Assembly: GCF_000784355.1 (NCBI RefSeq)
Contig: NZ_KN360931.1
Span: 82,942 to 146,941, forward strand
DNA: 64,000 nucleotides
DNA from: Methanolacinia paynteri
GTDB lineage: Archaea > Halobacteriota > Methanomicrobia > Methanomicrobiales > Methanomicrobiaceae
Reading direction: 5' to 3'
Positions 44,111-52,006 of this stretch are shown here, piece after piece. Under the pieces are notes generated by a model. That model did no database searches. It was given only the letters and a program-made list of their open reading frames with translations, and was not told the origin of the DNA. Positions within the stretch are counted from its first letter, which is position 1; every line of letters begins with the position of its first letter. The position numbers and the translations under genes are program-made.

Positions 44111-44575
44111 ATGAATCACAGGGGGCCGGCAAAGGATCTGGACAAGGTTTTCTTTTTGATTCTGCTTGTAACTCTTCTTTCGAATTCTTTGATTTACCTC
44201 TTTGCGTTTGCCCTGAACTGGGAGGCCTGGTTCTTTGGCATGAAAGTGGACGGTTTGGATGCAGGCATTATATTGTTCACTTACTTCCTGATCTCGACCA
44301 TACTCGCGTTTCTCCTCTTCAGATACCCGCGGCGGATTCCGGAAATTGCACTGATGTCGATCTTCTTTTTCGGGTTCAAATTCATCGATTCCGCAGAAAC
44401 TGTTCAGGAGATAAGCGGGGGACTGCGTTCATACAACGAATTTATGGTAGTTTTTTTGATAACTCCTTTGGTAGTACTGGTCGGTCATATTATCGTCGGC
44501 CGCTTCTATGACAGGGAGATGGACCAGATGGGGAAGGAGTATAATGATCAGAACGGACAAACAGGTAAACTATAA
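44111..44575 (+). CDS. Four-TM protein of unknown function
   Basis: 154 residues with hydrophobic segments near 13-32 (KVFFLILLVTLLSNSLIYLF), 50-70, 78-95 and 113-132. The rest is short loops with a charged, Gln/Asn-rich tail (DQMGKEYNDQNGQTGKL). I recognise no family. It stands alone. Between its stop and the next gene (44576-44820) another frame begins at ATG 44544, but it has no supporting feature. Confidence 0.6.
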   Translation: MNHRGPAKDLDKVFFLILLVTLLSNSLIYLFAFALNWEAWFFGMKVDGLDAGIILFTYFLISTILAFLLFRYPRRIPEIALMSIFFFGFKFIDSAETVQEISGGLRSYNEFMVVFLITPLVVLVGHIIVGRFYDREMDQMGKEYNDQNGQTGKL

Positions 44576-44820
44576 TTTATCCGCTTTTAAGGAAGCCTTT
44601 GCTTTTTTCATCATATTTTTTCTTGCTACAGGGAAAGTTCCCCGGGCACAATCAACGTCGGAATCTACACCGTTCTTTCCCGGTGCAGATGAAAAACCAT
44701 TTGAACCGCAAAAATCGCGCCGGGCTTTGATTTTTTATGTGCAATTACCGCAACAGCTTTTGCCGTTCCCTTCTGCCTGTAGCAACACAGGATACAAAAA
44801 CCTGATTTTTGGTGATATAC

Positions 44821-45801
44821 ATGGAAAAACTTCCTGAAAACAGAAATCTGCGTGATGTCGTGCCGGCAATAATCCTTTTGGGCTGCTTCGGCGGTATCTG
44901 CCTGGCAGTAATGGTAATTTTTCTGCAGGGGATCTGGGCTCCGGTTCTTGATTATAACGTCTCTGTTTCCCGTGTAAAAGATTTTCAGTTGATCGGATTG
45001 TCTCTCATTATTTTCTGGACACTTGGAATGATGGCATCCGATCTCTTCTGCACCGGAGGAGAAAAGGCAAGGAGCCCGGTAATTACCGGGCTTGCCTCCG
45101 GCATAGCTACGGCATTTGTTTTTTCATCGATTAACGTTTTAGTATCCCCACCGTTTTTATTTTCCTGGGAGAATGGTATCTTCAGTATACAGACGGGTAC
45201 GCTTTTCTTCAGGCTGATAGAATGGCTAATCCTATTTTCGGCATTCGCAATCACATCAGGCATCCTTCAGTCGATTGGTGCATGGCACCGTCATTCCCGG
45301 CAGGAATTAAAACAAGAGACAGTTGACGTCCGGGAGAAATCGTCCTTTTATGGGATGCTTTATGCTTACCGGTTTTTGATCCTTGTCCTCCTTGCGTTAC
45401 TCATAATACCGCCGGTTATTGTATACGCCGGGATAACCACGGGAGTCATTGAAAGAGATAATCCCGCGTATCGTCCATTTGACAGTGTGAATGTATCCCG
45501 TACGGAAGACGAGTCTATTCTTATTCTCCTGAATCCCGATCCGGAGTGTCCGCAGAAAGAACAGGGCCTCCGTTTTGTAAATATAACGGTCGACGGGAAG
45601 GATGTCAGCACTAAGTCAGTAATAATGAATTCAGGATTAAATCTTTCAATCGATCCACCGGAAGGACTGCTGTACAGAAATAATTCATCCGCAATTCTCC
45701 GGGGTGATTATCTGTCGGGCAACAATACGGTTCTCATCAGGGTTGATGTCATCTATACTGATCTCGGGTTCAGTGATGTCATCTATAATAAGACAATCTA
45801 G
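44821..45801 (+). CDS. Multi-TM protein with extracellular C-terminal domain, unknown
   Basis: 326 residues from ATG 44821 (MEKLPENRNL); a TTG at 44809 is less likely. Membrane helices lie near 17-40, 58-76, 90-108, 125-150 and 182-205 (FLILVLLALLIIPPVIVYAG). The last 110 residues are strand-rich and extracellular (LRFVNITVDGKDVSTKS, NSSAILRGDYLSGNNTVLI) with several N-x-S/T sites. The family is not recognised. Composition is like the core genes, so transfer is not suggested. Confidence 0.6.
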   Translation: MEKLPENRNLRDVVPAIILLGCFGGICLAVMVIFLQGIWAPVLDYNVSVSRVKDFQLIGLSLIIFWTLGMMASDLFCTGGEKARSPVITGLASGIATAFVFSSINVLVSPPFLFSWENGIFSIQTGTLFFRLIEWLILFSAFAITSGILQSIGAWHRHSRQELKQETVDVREKSSFYGMLYAYRFLILVLLALLIIPPVIVYAGITTGVIERDNPAYRPFDSVNVSRTEDESILILLNPDPECPQKEQGLRFVNITVDGKDVSTKSVIMNSGLNLSIDPPEGLLYRNNSSAILRGDYLSGNNTVLIRVDVIYTDLGFSDVIYNKTI

Positions 45802-46022
45802 AACGGCCTGAATCTAAAAAAACAAGATAATCAGATAAATGGTCACCTCGTTTTTCTCTATATACGTATTAATGCGAATCAGGGCGCATAAACAAATTAA
45901 ATAACCTGATCGTGGGCTATTGAATTAAATTCAAATTTTATGGTGTTTTCAGCTTCGGATCAATCATCCGGGATTGCTGATCTCTTTGTTGTTTCAGACG
46001 ACTGCACAAGGTCAGATATAAA

Positions 46023-46081
46023 GATCACCAATAAATTATATCTGCTTTTGACTGAAGTTAATTTGTAAGGATTGGTGATCT
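46023..46081 (+). promoter_or_regulatory. Long-range hairpin covering the UPF0058 ribosome-binding site
   Basis: AGATCACCAAT (46022-46032) and ATTGGTGATCT (46071-46081) are perfect 11-bp complements around a 38-nt loop. The right arm contains GGTGATC, the Shine-Dalgarno site directly before GTG 46083. The left arm copies GATCACC, found at the 3' end of archaeal 16S rRNA. Confidence 0.6.
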
Positions 46082-46082
46082 A

Positions 46083-46349
46083 GTGCAGAAAGAGGAATTA
46101 TTACATCTACACATGCTTTTGGTGCATGTAAAAAAGTACTATGAATCGGTTAGAAACGAAGACGTACTTACAACTCATTATGACGAATTAAACATTTCTC
46201 CGGTTCACATTCACAAGAATAAAGTCTGCCACAAAGAGGCAATTCTGACTCTTGGAAAAGAACTCGTGGGATATCTTCAGAACGAGCAGATCCAGAACGT
46301 GGGATATGCTCCGGGGACTGGTACTGAAGAGGTTGCTGTTGAACACTAA
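46083..46349 (+). CDS. UPF0058 protein
   Basis: 88 residues from GTG 46083. The pattern KEELLHLHMLLVHVKKYYES, YDELNISPVHIHKNKVCHKEAILTLGKEL matches UPF0058, a small helical euryarchaeal family of unknown function, conserved upstream of Elp3 in several methanogens as I recall. The Shine-Dalgarno site is embedded in an 11-bp hairpin stem. The stop overlaps the proposed TTG start of Elp3 by 11 bp. Confidence 0.85.
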   Translation: MQKEELLHLHMLLVHVKKYYESVRNEDVLTTHYDELNISPVHIHKNKVCHKEAILTLGKELVGYLQNEQIQNVGYAPGTGTEEVAVEH

Positions 46350-47931
46350 ACAATCCAAAGATTCAATTTTTTTTTTAAGGGAGATAATCTCCCTGATTAA
46401 ATCCGAAGCAAAAGATCAGTCTGATATCCAGAAGATCAAGGCATCGGTCTGCAGAAAATATTCTCTTGAGCGGATGCCGAAGAATTCGGAGATATTCGCG
46501 GCAGCGGTGGATGATGAGGAAAGGGAAATTCTCCGTGCGTATCTCCAGGTGAAGCCGGCAAGGACGATCTCCGGGGTGGCCCCGGTGGCTGTCATGACTT
46601 CTCCACACAAGTGCCCGCATGGCAAATGCCTTCCCTGCCCCGGAGGACCGGAGCACCCGTTCGGCTCTCCCCAGAGTTATACCGGAGAAGAGCCGGCGGC
46701 CCTTCGTGCGAGGCAGCACGAATACGATCCTTACACCCAGGTGCAGGCGAGACTGAGGCAGTTCGAGGAGCTCGGACATCACGTTGACAAGGCGGAGCTC
46801 ATAGTCATGGGCGGAACCATAACCGCCAGGGACTCCGAGTACAGGAACTGGTTCATGAGATCGTGTATCCGTGCGATGAACGAATACGGCGGGGAGGATC
46901 GCGGCGATATCTTCGGCTTCGAAGAACTTTGCGAAGAGAACGAGACCGCCAGGGTCAGGTGCATTGCGGCGACCTTCGAGACAAGGCCCGACTGGTGCAT
47001 GAAGGAGCATATCGACGATATGCTCGCCCTCGGGGTTACGAAGGTCGAGCTCGGCGTCCAGCAGATCGAAAACAGGATCCTCGAATACAACCGCAGGGGT
47101 CACGGTGTCGAGGCGACTGAGGAGGCGAACCGTCTACTGAGGGATGCGGGCCTCAAGGTCGGATTTCACGTGATGCCCAACCTTCCTTCGGCAACTATAG
47201 AAGACGACAAGAAGATGTTCGATCTCCTGTTTACAGACGAGAGGTTCTGCCCGGATTTTTTGAAGATCTATCCCACTCTTGTAACGCCTGGCTCGGAGAT
47301 CGAGGAGCTGTGGCGATCCGGACAATACGATGTCTACGACGAGGACGATCTCATCGATCTCGTGGCATACGGTAAATCGAAGCTCCCGCAATACGTCCGT
47401 CTCCAGAGAGTCCAGAGGGATATTCCTGCAAAACTGATACTGCGGGGATCGCATTTCAGCAACTTCCGCCAGCTTGCAAAAGAGAGGCTTGAAAGCACGG
47501 GTGGACGGTGCAAGTGCATAAGATGCAGCGAGGCGGGACGAAATGAGATCAGCGAACCGCCGGAGATCGATACGATCAGGTACAGGTGCTGCGGCGGCGA
47601 CGAGTTCTTCATCCGCTATGTTTCGGGAGAATCTCTCATCGGTTTTATCCGCCTGAGATTCCCCGCCGATCCGTGGAGAGAGGAGATTCTCGATTCGGCC
47701 CTCGTCCGTGAGCTCCATGTATACGGAGCCGTCGTACCTATTGCGGAAAAGGCGGGCCCGAACGAATGGCAGCACAGGAATTTCGGGGACCGTCTCTTAA
47801 AGGAGGCCGAGAGAGTCGCAGGAGAAGCCGGATACGGAAGTGTCGGTATAATGAGCGGTATCGGTGTACGGCCTTATTACAGGAAAAAAGGATACAATAG
47901 AAGCGGCCCATATATGGTTAAGGAATTATAA
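46339..47931 (+). CDS. elp3: Elp3: tRNA U34 carboxymethyl radical SAM/acetyltransferase
   Basis: 530 residues from TTG 46339, with GAGG 6-9 bp upstream; the frame stays open upstream to 46252 but that part lies inside UPF0058. The radical SAM domain holds the iron-sulfur ligands C92, C97 and C100 (CPHGKCLPC), with the long CPGGPEHPFGSPQSYTG follow-on. The C-terminal 130 residues form the GNAT acetyltransferase (ELHVYGAVVPIAEK, GIMSGIGVRPYYRKKGY). Elp3 makes cm5U34 in tRNA from acetyl-CoA. A T10 tract lies in codons 10-13. The stop overlaps the PriS start by one base. Confidence 0.92.
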   Translation: MNTKQSKDSIFFLREIISLIKSEAKDQSDIQKIKASVCRKYSLERMPKNSEIFAAAVDDEEREILRAYLQVKPARTISGVAPVAVMTSPHKCPHGKCLPCPGGPEHPFGSPQSYTGEEPAALRARQHEYDPYTQVQARLRQFEELGHHVDKAELIVMGGTITARDSEYRNWFMRSCIRAMNEYGGEDRGDIFGFEELCEENETARVRCIAATFETRPDWCMKEHIDDMLALGVTKVELGVQQIENRILEYNRRGHGVEATEEANRLLRDAGLKVGFHVMPNLPSATIEDDKKMFDLLFTDERFCPDFLKIYPTLVTPGSEIEELWRSGQYDVYDEDDLIDLVAYGKSKLPQYVRLQRVQRDIPAKLILRGSHFSNFRQLAKERLESTGGRCKCIRCSEAGRNEISEPPEIDTIRYRCCGGDEFFIRYVSGESLIGFIRLRFPADPWREEILDSALVRELHVYGAVVPIAEKAGPNEWQHRNFGDRLLKEAERVAGEAGYGSVGIMSGIGVRPYYRKKGYNRSGPYMVKEL

Positions 47932-49061
47932 TGGATGCCGCAACCTTCGAATACCTGAAAAGGCGTTTTGAGGAATATTACAAAACCGCCACTTTTATGT
48001 TTCCTCCTGCAACCGAGCAACGCGAATGGGGTTTCATATTCTTCGAGCCCGACGGCGAGGTAAGGATGAGGAGGCATATCGGTTTCGGCTCGAAGAGCGA
48101 GGTTGAGGCATATATGCGTTCGATGGTGCCCAGGCACGCCTATCATTCCACGGCATATTACCATCTTCCTTCCGCATCCACCATGCAGGAGAAGGTCTGG
48201 TCCGGTGCCGACCTAGTATTCGATCTCGACGCCGATCATATCATGAGGGGGGCCTACGACGTGATGCTCGACCGCGTAAAGGAAGAAGTCTTCAAACTGC
48301 TGGATATGCTGACCGGCGAACTCGGCTTCCTGAACAGGGACATAAGCATCGTATTCTCGGGCGGAAGGGGGTATCACATCCATATCAGGAATCTTGAGAC
48401 AAGGCAGTGGGGCAGTCCGGAGAGACGCGAGCTTGTCGATTATGTCTGCGGAATAGGAATCGATCCCGGTTTTATGCTGTCCGGACACCGCGACACAGGA
48501 TGGTCTGCGAGATACCGGTCCGCAGTTCTCGAATACTTCGACGATCTCCAGAATGCAGATCGCAAAGACGCCGTCAAAACCATAGGCGCCATAAAAGGAG
48601 TAGGCGATCCGTCGGCTGAGTCTTTTGTCGATTCCTTAAAGGATACTTCGAAGAGGATCAGGAGCGGGAAGAAGGATGTTCCCGTTTTCGGCACTCTCGG
48701 GAAGGTCCTGGAGCAGGAGGAAGGCCCTCTTGTCGAAAAGATCCGCGAGAGAGCCGCCCTGACGGACGAACCGGTGACCACCGACATAAAAAGGCTGATC
48801 CGTATGCCCGGTTCTCTCCACGGTGGCAGCGGCTTTCGGGTGGTGCCGCTCACGGTTAAGGAGCTCGAAGGGTTCGATCCGCTTGTAGACGCCGTTGTGT
48901 TCGGCGAATCCCCGGTAAAGGTCGATATGGGTTTCAGCCTTGCGATGCCTGTTCTCGGAAACACATATTCACTAGAAAAAGGGATAAATACTGTACCTGA
49001 AGCTCTTGCAGTCTTCCTGTGCGCAAGAGGTGCGGGAAGATATGCGGGCAGCGGGAGATAG
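47931..49061 (+). CDS. priS: DNA primase small subunit PriS
   Basis: 376 residues, the catalytic subunit of archaeal primase. The catalytic acidic motif VFDLDADHIM is near 98-107. SGGRGYHIHIRN near 143-154 follows, then the GHRDTGWSARYR region near 185. The third Asp and basic residues follow in SLHGGSGFRVVPL near 300. The 5' end overlaps the elp3 stop (TAATG). The GINS gene follows 3 bp downstream, the usual archaeal pairing linking primase and replicative helicase. Confidence 0.95.
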   Translation: MDAATFEYLKRRFEEYYKTATFMFPPATEQREWGFIFFEPDGEVRMRRHIGFGSKSEVEAYMRSMVPRHAYHSTAYYHLPSASTMQEKVWSGADLVFDLDADHIMRGAYDVMLDRVKEEVFKLLDMLTGELGFLNRDISIVFSGGRGYHIHIRNLETRQWGSPERRELVDYVCGIGIDPGFMLSGHRDTGWSARYRSAVLEYFDDLQNADRKDAVKTIGAIKGVGDPSAESFVDSLKDTSKRIRSGKKDVPVFGTLGKVLEQEEGPLVEKIRERAALTDEPVTTDIKRLIRMPGSLHGGSGFRVVPLTVKELEGFDPLVDAVVFGESPVKVDMGFSLAMPVLGNTYSLEKGINTVPEALAVFLCARGAGRYAGSGR

Positions 49062-49063
49062 GG

Positions 49064-49732
49064 ATGGATCTTGATTACCTAAGGCTGATTATTTTAGAGG
49101 AAAGGGACAGCGGCAGGCTTGCCGAGATCAGCCACGAGACATTCAGGGATTCTGCGGAATATCTCCAGGAGCTGTACTCCGAGGCGAAAGAGAAATCCAT
49201 CGATAATTTCAGCACCCGACGTGTGAGCGAGCTGATCGATGAGATCGAGAGCGTTACGTCTACGCTCCAGGACATCTCGTCCCTCCGCCTCAACAAAATT
49301 ATAAAACTCGCACTTGTAACCGTCCAGGGCGGAAGAACGGATAAAGAGGAGCTGAAAAGGATGCTTCCTCCCGAGAGGGAGATGTACGAGGAGATCCTTA
49401 AATCCGTAAAGGCATGCAGGAGCAGGATGATCGAGCCCGATATGGAGTCGCTGTCCACGCCTGCGGCAGTCGATGAAATTTCCATCCCTGTAATGGAATC
49501 CGGTGAATCCTTCCTTCCGGATGCCGGTATTATCCCCGAAGATGAGGCTGTTCCGGCAGACGAAACGCAGGGTTACGAGCCGGTTTATGTTTCGGAGGAT
49601 ATCGACTCTTTTATGGGGCTTGACGGCAGGATATATACACTCTCGAAAGAGGACATTGTTATGCTGCCGGAGAAAAATGCGTCCGTGTTGTACACCCGCA
49701 ACATAGCCTTAAATATTAGGGTTGGCAAATAA
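49064..49732 (+). CDS. GINS complex subunit (Gins51-like)
   Basis: 222 residues from ATG 49064, just after GGGAGATAGGG and 3 bp from the priS stop. An N-terminal helical A domain (residues 1-110: LRLIILEERDSGRLAEISHE, LQELYSEAKEKSIDNFSTRR) is followed by an acidic linker of about 60 residues. A small beta domain (VYVSEDIDSFMGLDGRIYTL to VMLPEKNASVLY) is at the end. This A-B order is that of Gins51/Sld5-type subunits, part of the CMG-like helicase. The linker is longer than in most homologues. Confidence 0.88.
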   Translation: MDLDYLRLIILEERDSGRLAEISHETFRDSAEYLQELYSEAKEKSIDNFSTRRVSELIDEIESVTSTLQDISSLRLNKIIKLALVTVQGGRTDKEELKRMLPPEREMYEEILKSVKACRSRMIEPDMESLSTPAAVDEISIPVMESGESFLPDAGIIPEDEAVPADETQGYEPVYVSEDIDSFMGLDGRIYTLSKEDIVMLPEKNASVLYTRNIALNIRVGK

Positions 49733-49827
49733 TAATGAGATTTATCAGGATAATCAATACCTGATTTCTAAGATTCCAGGTCTTATGGATCCTGGTGAAT
49801 ATATCAGCTTAAGGGGCTTGAGATTTT

Positions 49828-50106
49828 ATGAAGATGCCAACAAAATTCAAGACATATTGTCCGTATTGCAGAACACACGAGATCCACGAGGTCGAAAGGG
49901 TAAAGAAGGGCCGTGACCTTCACCTTCACTGGATCGACCGCCAGAAAGGTCGCAGAAGCAAGGTCGGCAACATGGGTAAGTTCTCGAAAGTGCCCGGTGG
50001 AGACAAACCCACAAAGAGGATCAACGTGAGATACAGGTGCACAAAGTGCGGCAAGGCTCACCTCAGATCGGGAGTCAAGGCCGGTAAATTCGAACTTACG
50101 GAGTGA
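49828..50106 (+). CDS. rpl44e: Ribosomal protein eL42 (L44e)
   Basis: 92 residues. Zinc ligands: YCPYCRTH near 10-15 and [21 protein letters not shown] near 70-90. It is a large-subunit protein at the E site. An ATG two codons on ([12 protein letters not shown]) is the more usual start. eS27 follows 5 bp downstream. The 95 bp before it hold the promoter of the translation operon. Confidence 0.96.
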   Translation: MKMPTKFKTYCPYCRTHEIHEVERVKKGRDLHLHWIDRQKGRRSKVGNMGKFSKVPGGDKPTKRINVRYRCTKCGKAHLRSGVKAGKFELTE

Positions 50107-50111
50107 TTATA

Positions 50112-50300
50112 ATGGTCAGAGTAAACAGAGATAACAGGACAAAATTCTACACTGTCAAGTGTCCGGACTGCGAAAACGAACAGGTAATCTTCCAGAGGGC
50201 AAGCACAGTCGTAAACTGTGTTGTCTGCGGTAAGGTTCTGGCAGAGCCCAGCGGCGGCAATGCAAAGATAAAGGCAGAGATTATTGCCGCCAACGAGTAA
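50112..50300 (+). CDS. rps27e: Ribosomal protein eS27
   Basis: 62 residues from ATG 50112, with a GTG three codons upstream as the alternative. The C4 zinc ribbon is CPDCENEQVIFQRASTVVNC then VCGKVL. It lies between eL42 and aIF2-alpha, the usual archaeal order. Length is normal. Confidence 0.96.
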   Translation: MVRVNRDNRTKFYTVKCPDCENEQVIFQRASTVVNCVVCGKVLAEPSGGNAKIKAEIIAANE

Positions 50301-50309
50301 CCGTTATAC

Positions 50310-51098
50310 ATGTACGAGAGAGAGTGGCCTGAAGAAGGAGAACTTGTAGTCTGCACGGTGACGAGTGTCAAGGATTTTGTTGCATTCGTCACCCTGGATG
50401 AATACAATAACAACGAAGGCTTAATCCCGATTGCAGAAGTTGCGCGTGGCTGGATCAAACACATCCGCGACTTCGTACGGGAAGGGCAGAAGGTAGTTTG
50501 CAAAGTTCTCCATGTAAACAAAAGCCGCGGACATATCGATCTCTCACTGAAGGATGTCAACGATCACCAGCGGAAAGAAAAGATCAACGAGTGGAAAAAC
50601 GAGCAGAAAGCAAGGAAATGGATAGAGTTCATATCCGAAGCAAGCGGTTTTCCCGGAGACGAGATCGAGAAGATATTCTATAGAGAATACGGTGCCTTAT
50701 TCCCCGTTTTCGAGGATATCCTGATCGACGAAGAGACGACACTCAAAAAGCTCGATCTGGAAAAGAAGGTCGCCGATTCGCTGGTGTCTATTGCAAACGA
50801 CAATGTTAAACTTCCCAAAGTTACAATTTCAGGTACGCTGATTCTGACATCGAACAAACCCGACGGGGTAAATGTAATTCGCAGGGCGCTCCGGAGTGCA
50901 AACCCCAAAGTGGAAGAAGATGTCGAGATCGAACTTTTCTATGTCGGTGCGCCAAAATACCGGGTAAAAGTTACTGCTCCCGATTACAAATCTGCTGAAA
51001 AAGCTATAAACAAAGTCGCCAAAGCAGCTATCGGAGTTGTCGAGAGAGCCGACGGTTACGGCGAGTTCGTCCGTAAGCAGAAGTCCGGTAAGAACTGA
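50310..51098 (+). CDS. eif2a: Translation initiation factor aIF2 subunit alpha
   Basis: 262 residues. The S1/OB domain is at about 10-85 (GELVVCTVTSVKDFVAFVTL, VVCKVLHVNKSRGHIDLSLK), then a helical domain, then a C-terminal alpha-beta domain (KYRVKVTAPDYKSAEKAINK). With beta and gamma subunits it brings Met-tRNA to the ribosome. It has no phosphorylatable Ser corresponding to eukaryotic Ser51 in an obvious context. It lies between eS27 and nop10 in the same run. Confidence 0.95.
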   Translation: MYEREWPEEGELVVCTVTSVKDFVAFVTLDEYNNNEGLIPIAEVARGWIKHIRDFVREGQKVVCKVLHVNKSRGHIDLSLKDVNDHQRKEKINEWKNEQKARKWIEFISEASGFPGDEIEKIFYREYGALFPVFEDILIDEETTLKKLDLEKKVADSLVSIANDNVKLPKVTISGTLILTSNKPDGVNVIRRALRSANPKVEEDVEIELFYVGAPKYRVKVTAPDYKSAEKAINKVAKAAIGVVERADGYGEFVRKQKSGKN

Positions 51099-51099
51099 T

Positions 51100-51255
51100 A
51101 TGAGCAAGAGGATCAGAAAATGCCCCGATGACGGGCATTATACCCTTTCCTCAATATGTCCTGTATGCGGGAAGGAAACTTTTAATGCGCATCCTCCCCG
51201 GTATTCTCCTCAGGATGCCTACGGGAAATACAGGAGGGAGATAAAAGATGATTGA
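51100..51255 (+). CDS. nop10: Nop10, H/ACA ribonucleoprotein subunit
   Basis: 51 residues from ATG 51100, 1 bp after the aIF2-alpha stop. The zinc motif is RKCPDDGHYTLSSICPVCGK, followed by AHPPRYSPQDAYGKYRRE; the family signature PPRYSPxDxYxxYR is intact. It supports Cbf5 in pseudouridine synthesis. The last 8 bp overlap the PAC2 gene start. Confidence 0.95.
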   Translation: MSKRIRKCPDDGHYTLSSICPVCGKETFNAHPPRYSPQDAYGKYRREIKDD

Positions 51256-52003
51256 AGATATATCTGTAGATTTTTTTGGCAGCGATTCCGACGATTTTTC
51301 ATGCGACGTTATGATCGAGGGGCTTCCGGGTGTGGGGCAGGTAGGGAAACTTGCGGCCGAACACATGATGGAAGAGCTTGGTGCAGAGAAGATCGCAGAG
51401 ATCAGATCCATTTTTTTCCCACCCCAGGTTCTCGTCGACGAGGCAGGAGTCGCACATCTCCCGAAAAACGAGATCTACAGGTATGCCGACGAAGAAATAA
51501 GAATAATGTTTCTGGTCGGTGATTTCCAGAGCGGCTCTGCCGAAGGTCACTACATTCTTACGGATACCTATCTCGATATTGCGGAAAAACTGGGTATAAA
51601 GCGGATCTACACTCTCGGGGGATACGGCGTGGGCCGTCTCATTCAGGACATCCGTGTCATCGCGGCCGTCAATGACGAAAAACTTAAGGAAGAGGTCACA
51701 AATGCCGGGGCTGTTTTTGCACAGGACGAGCCCGGCGGAGGTATCATCGGAGCTTCGGGCCTCCTTCTCGGCCTCGGGGCAAAACGCGGAATGGAGGGTA
51801 TCTGCCTGATGGGCGAGACGTCCGGCTATATCGTCGATCCGAAGAGCTCGAACTGTCTACTTGCTGTTCTTTCAAAGATGCTCGGAATAAGTATAGACTC
51901 CGCAAAACTCCAGGAGAGGGCGTCCGAGATGGAAGTCTTCCTTGAAAGGCTCAAGACGATGGAACAGATGAAGACAGAGGACGAACTGAGCTATATCGGG
52001 TGA
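51248..52003 (+). CDS. PAC2-family proteasome-assembly-chaperone-like protein (paralogue 2)
   Basis: 251 residues. MIEGLPGVGQVGKLAAEHMM near 21, then RSIFFPPQVLVDEAGVAHLP and RIYTLGGYGVGRLI near 115 carry the PAC2 fold signature. LGAKRGMEGICLMGETSGYI near 175 aligns with the equivalent in the 18113 protein, so the two are distant paralogues. Here it is embedded in the nop10-aIF2-alpha run, a conserved archaeal context. The role is inferred only. Confidence 0.88.
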   Translation: MIEDISVDFFGSDSDDFSCDVMIEGLPGVGQVGKLAAEHMMEELGAEKIAEIRSIFFPPQVLVDEAGVAHLPKNEIYRYADEEIRIMFLVGDFQSGSAEGHYILTDTYLDIAEKLGIKRIYTLGGYGVGRLIQDIRVIAAVNDEKLKEEVTNAGAVFAQDEPGGGIIGASGLLLGLGAKRGMEGICLMGETSGYIVDPKSSNCLLAVLSKMLGISIDSAKLQERASEMEVFLERLKTMEQMKTEDELSYIG

Positions 52004-52006
52004 TGT

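Noticed and set aside
44544-44837. ORF overlapping the four-TM gene (MIRTDKQVN start)
   Set aside because: It overlaps both neighbours, has no ribosome site and shows no family pattern.
46252-46338. N-terminal extension of Elp3 from ATG 46252
   Set aside because: It lies inside the UPF0058 gene in another frame; TTG 46339 has a GAGG site and fits family length.
49722-49916. 64-residue ORF between GINS and eL42
   Set aside because: It overlaps the GINS stop and the eL42 start in another frame, with no ribosome site or conserved pattern.
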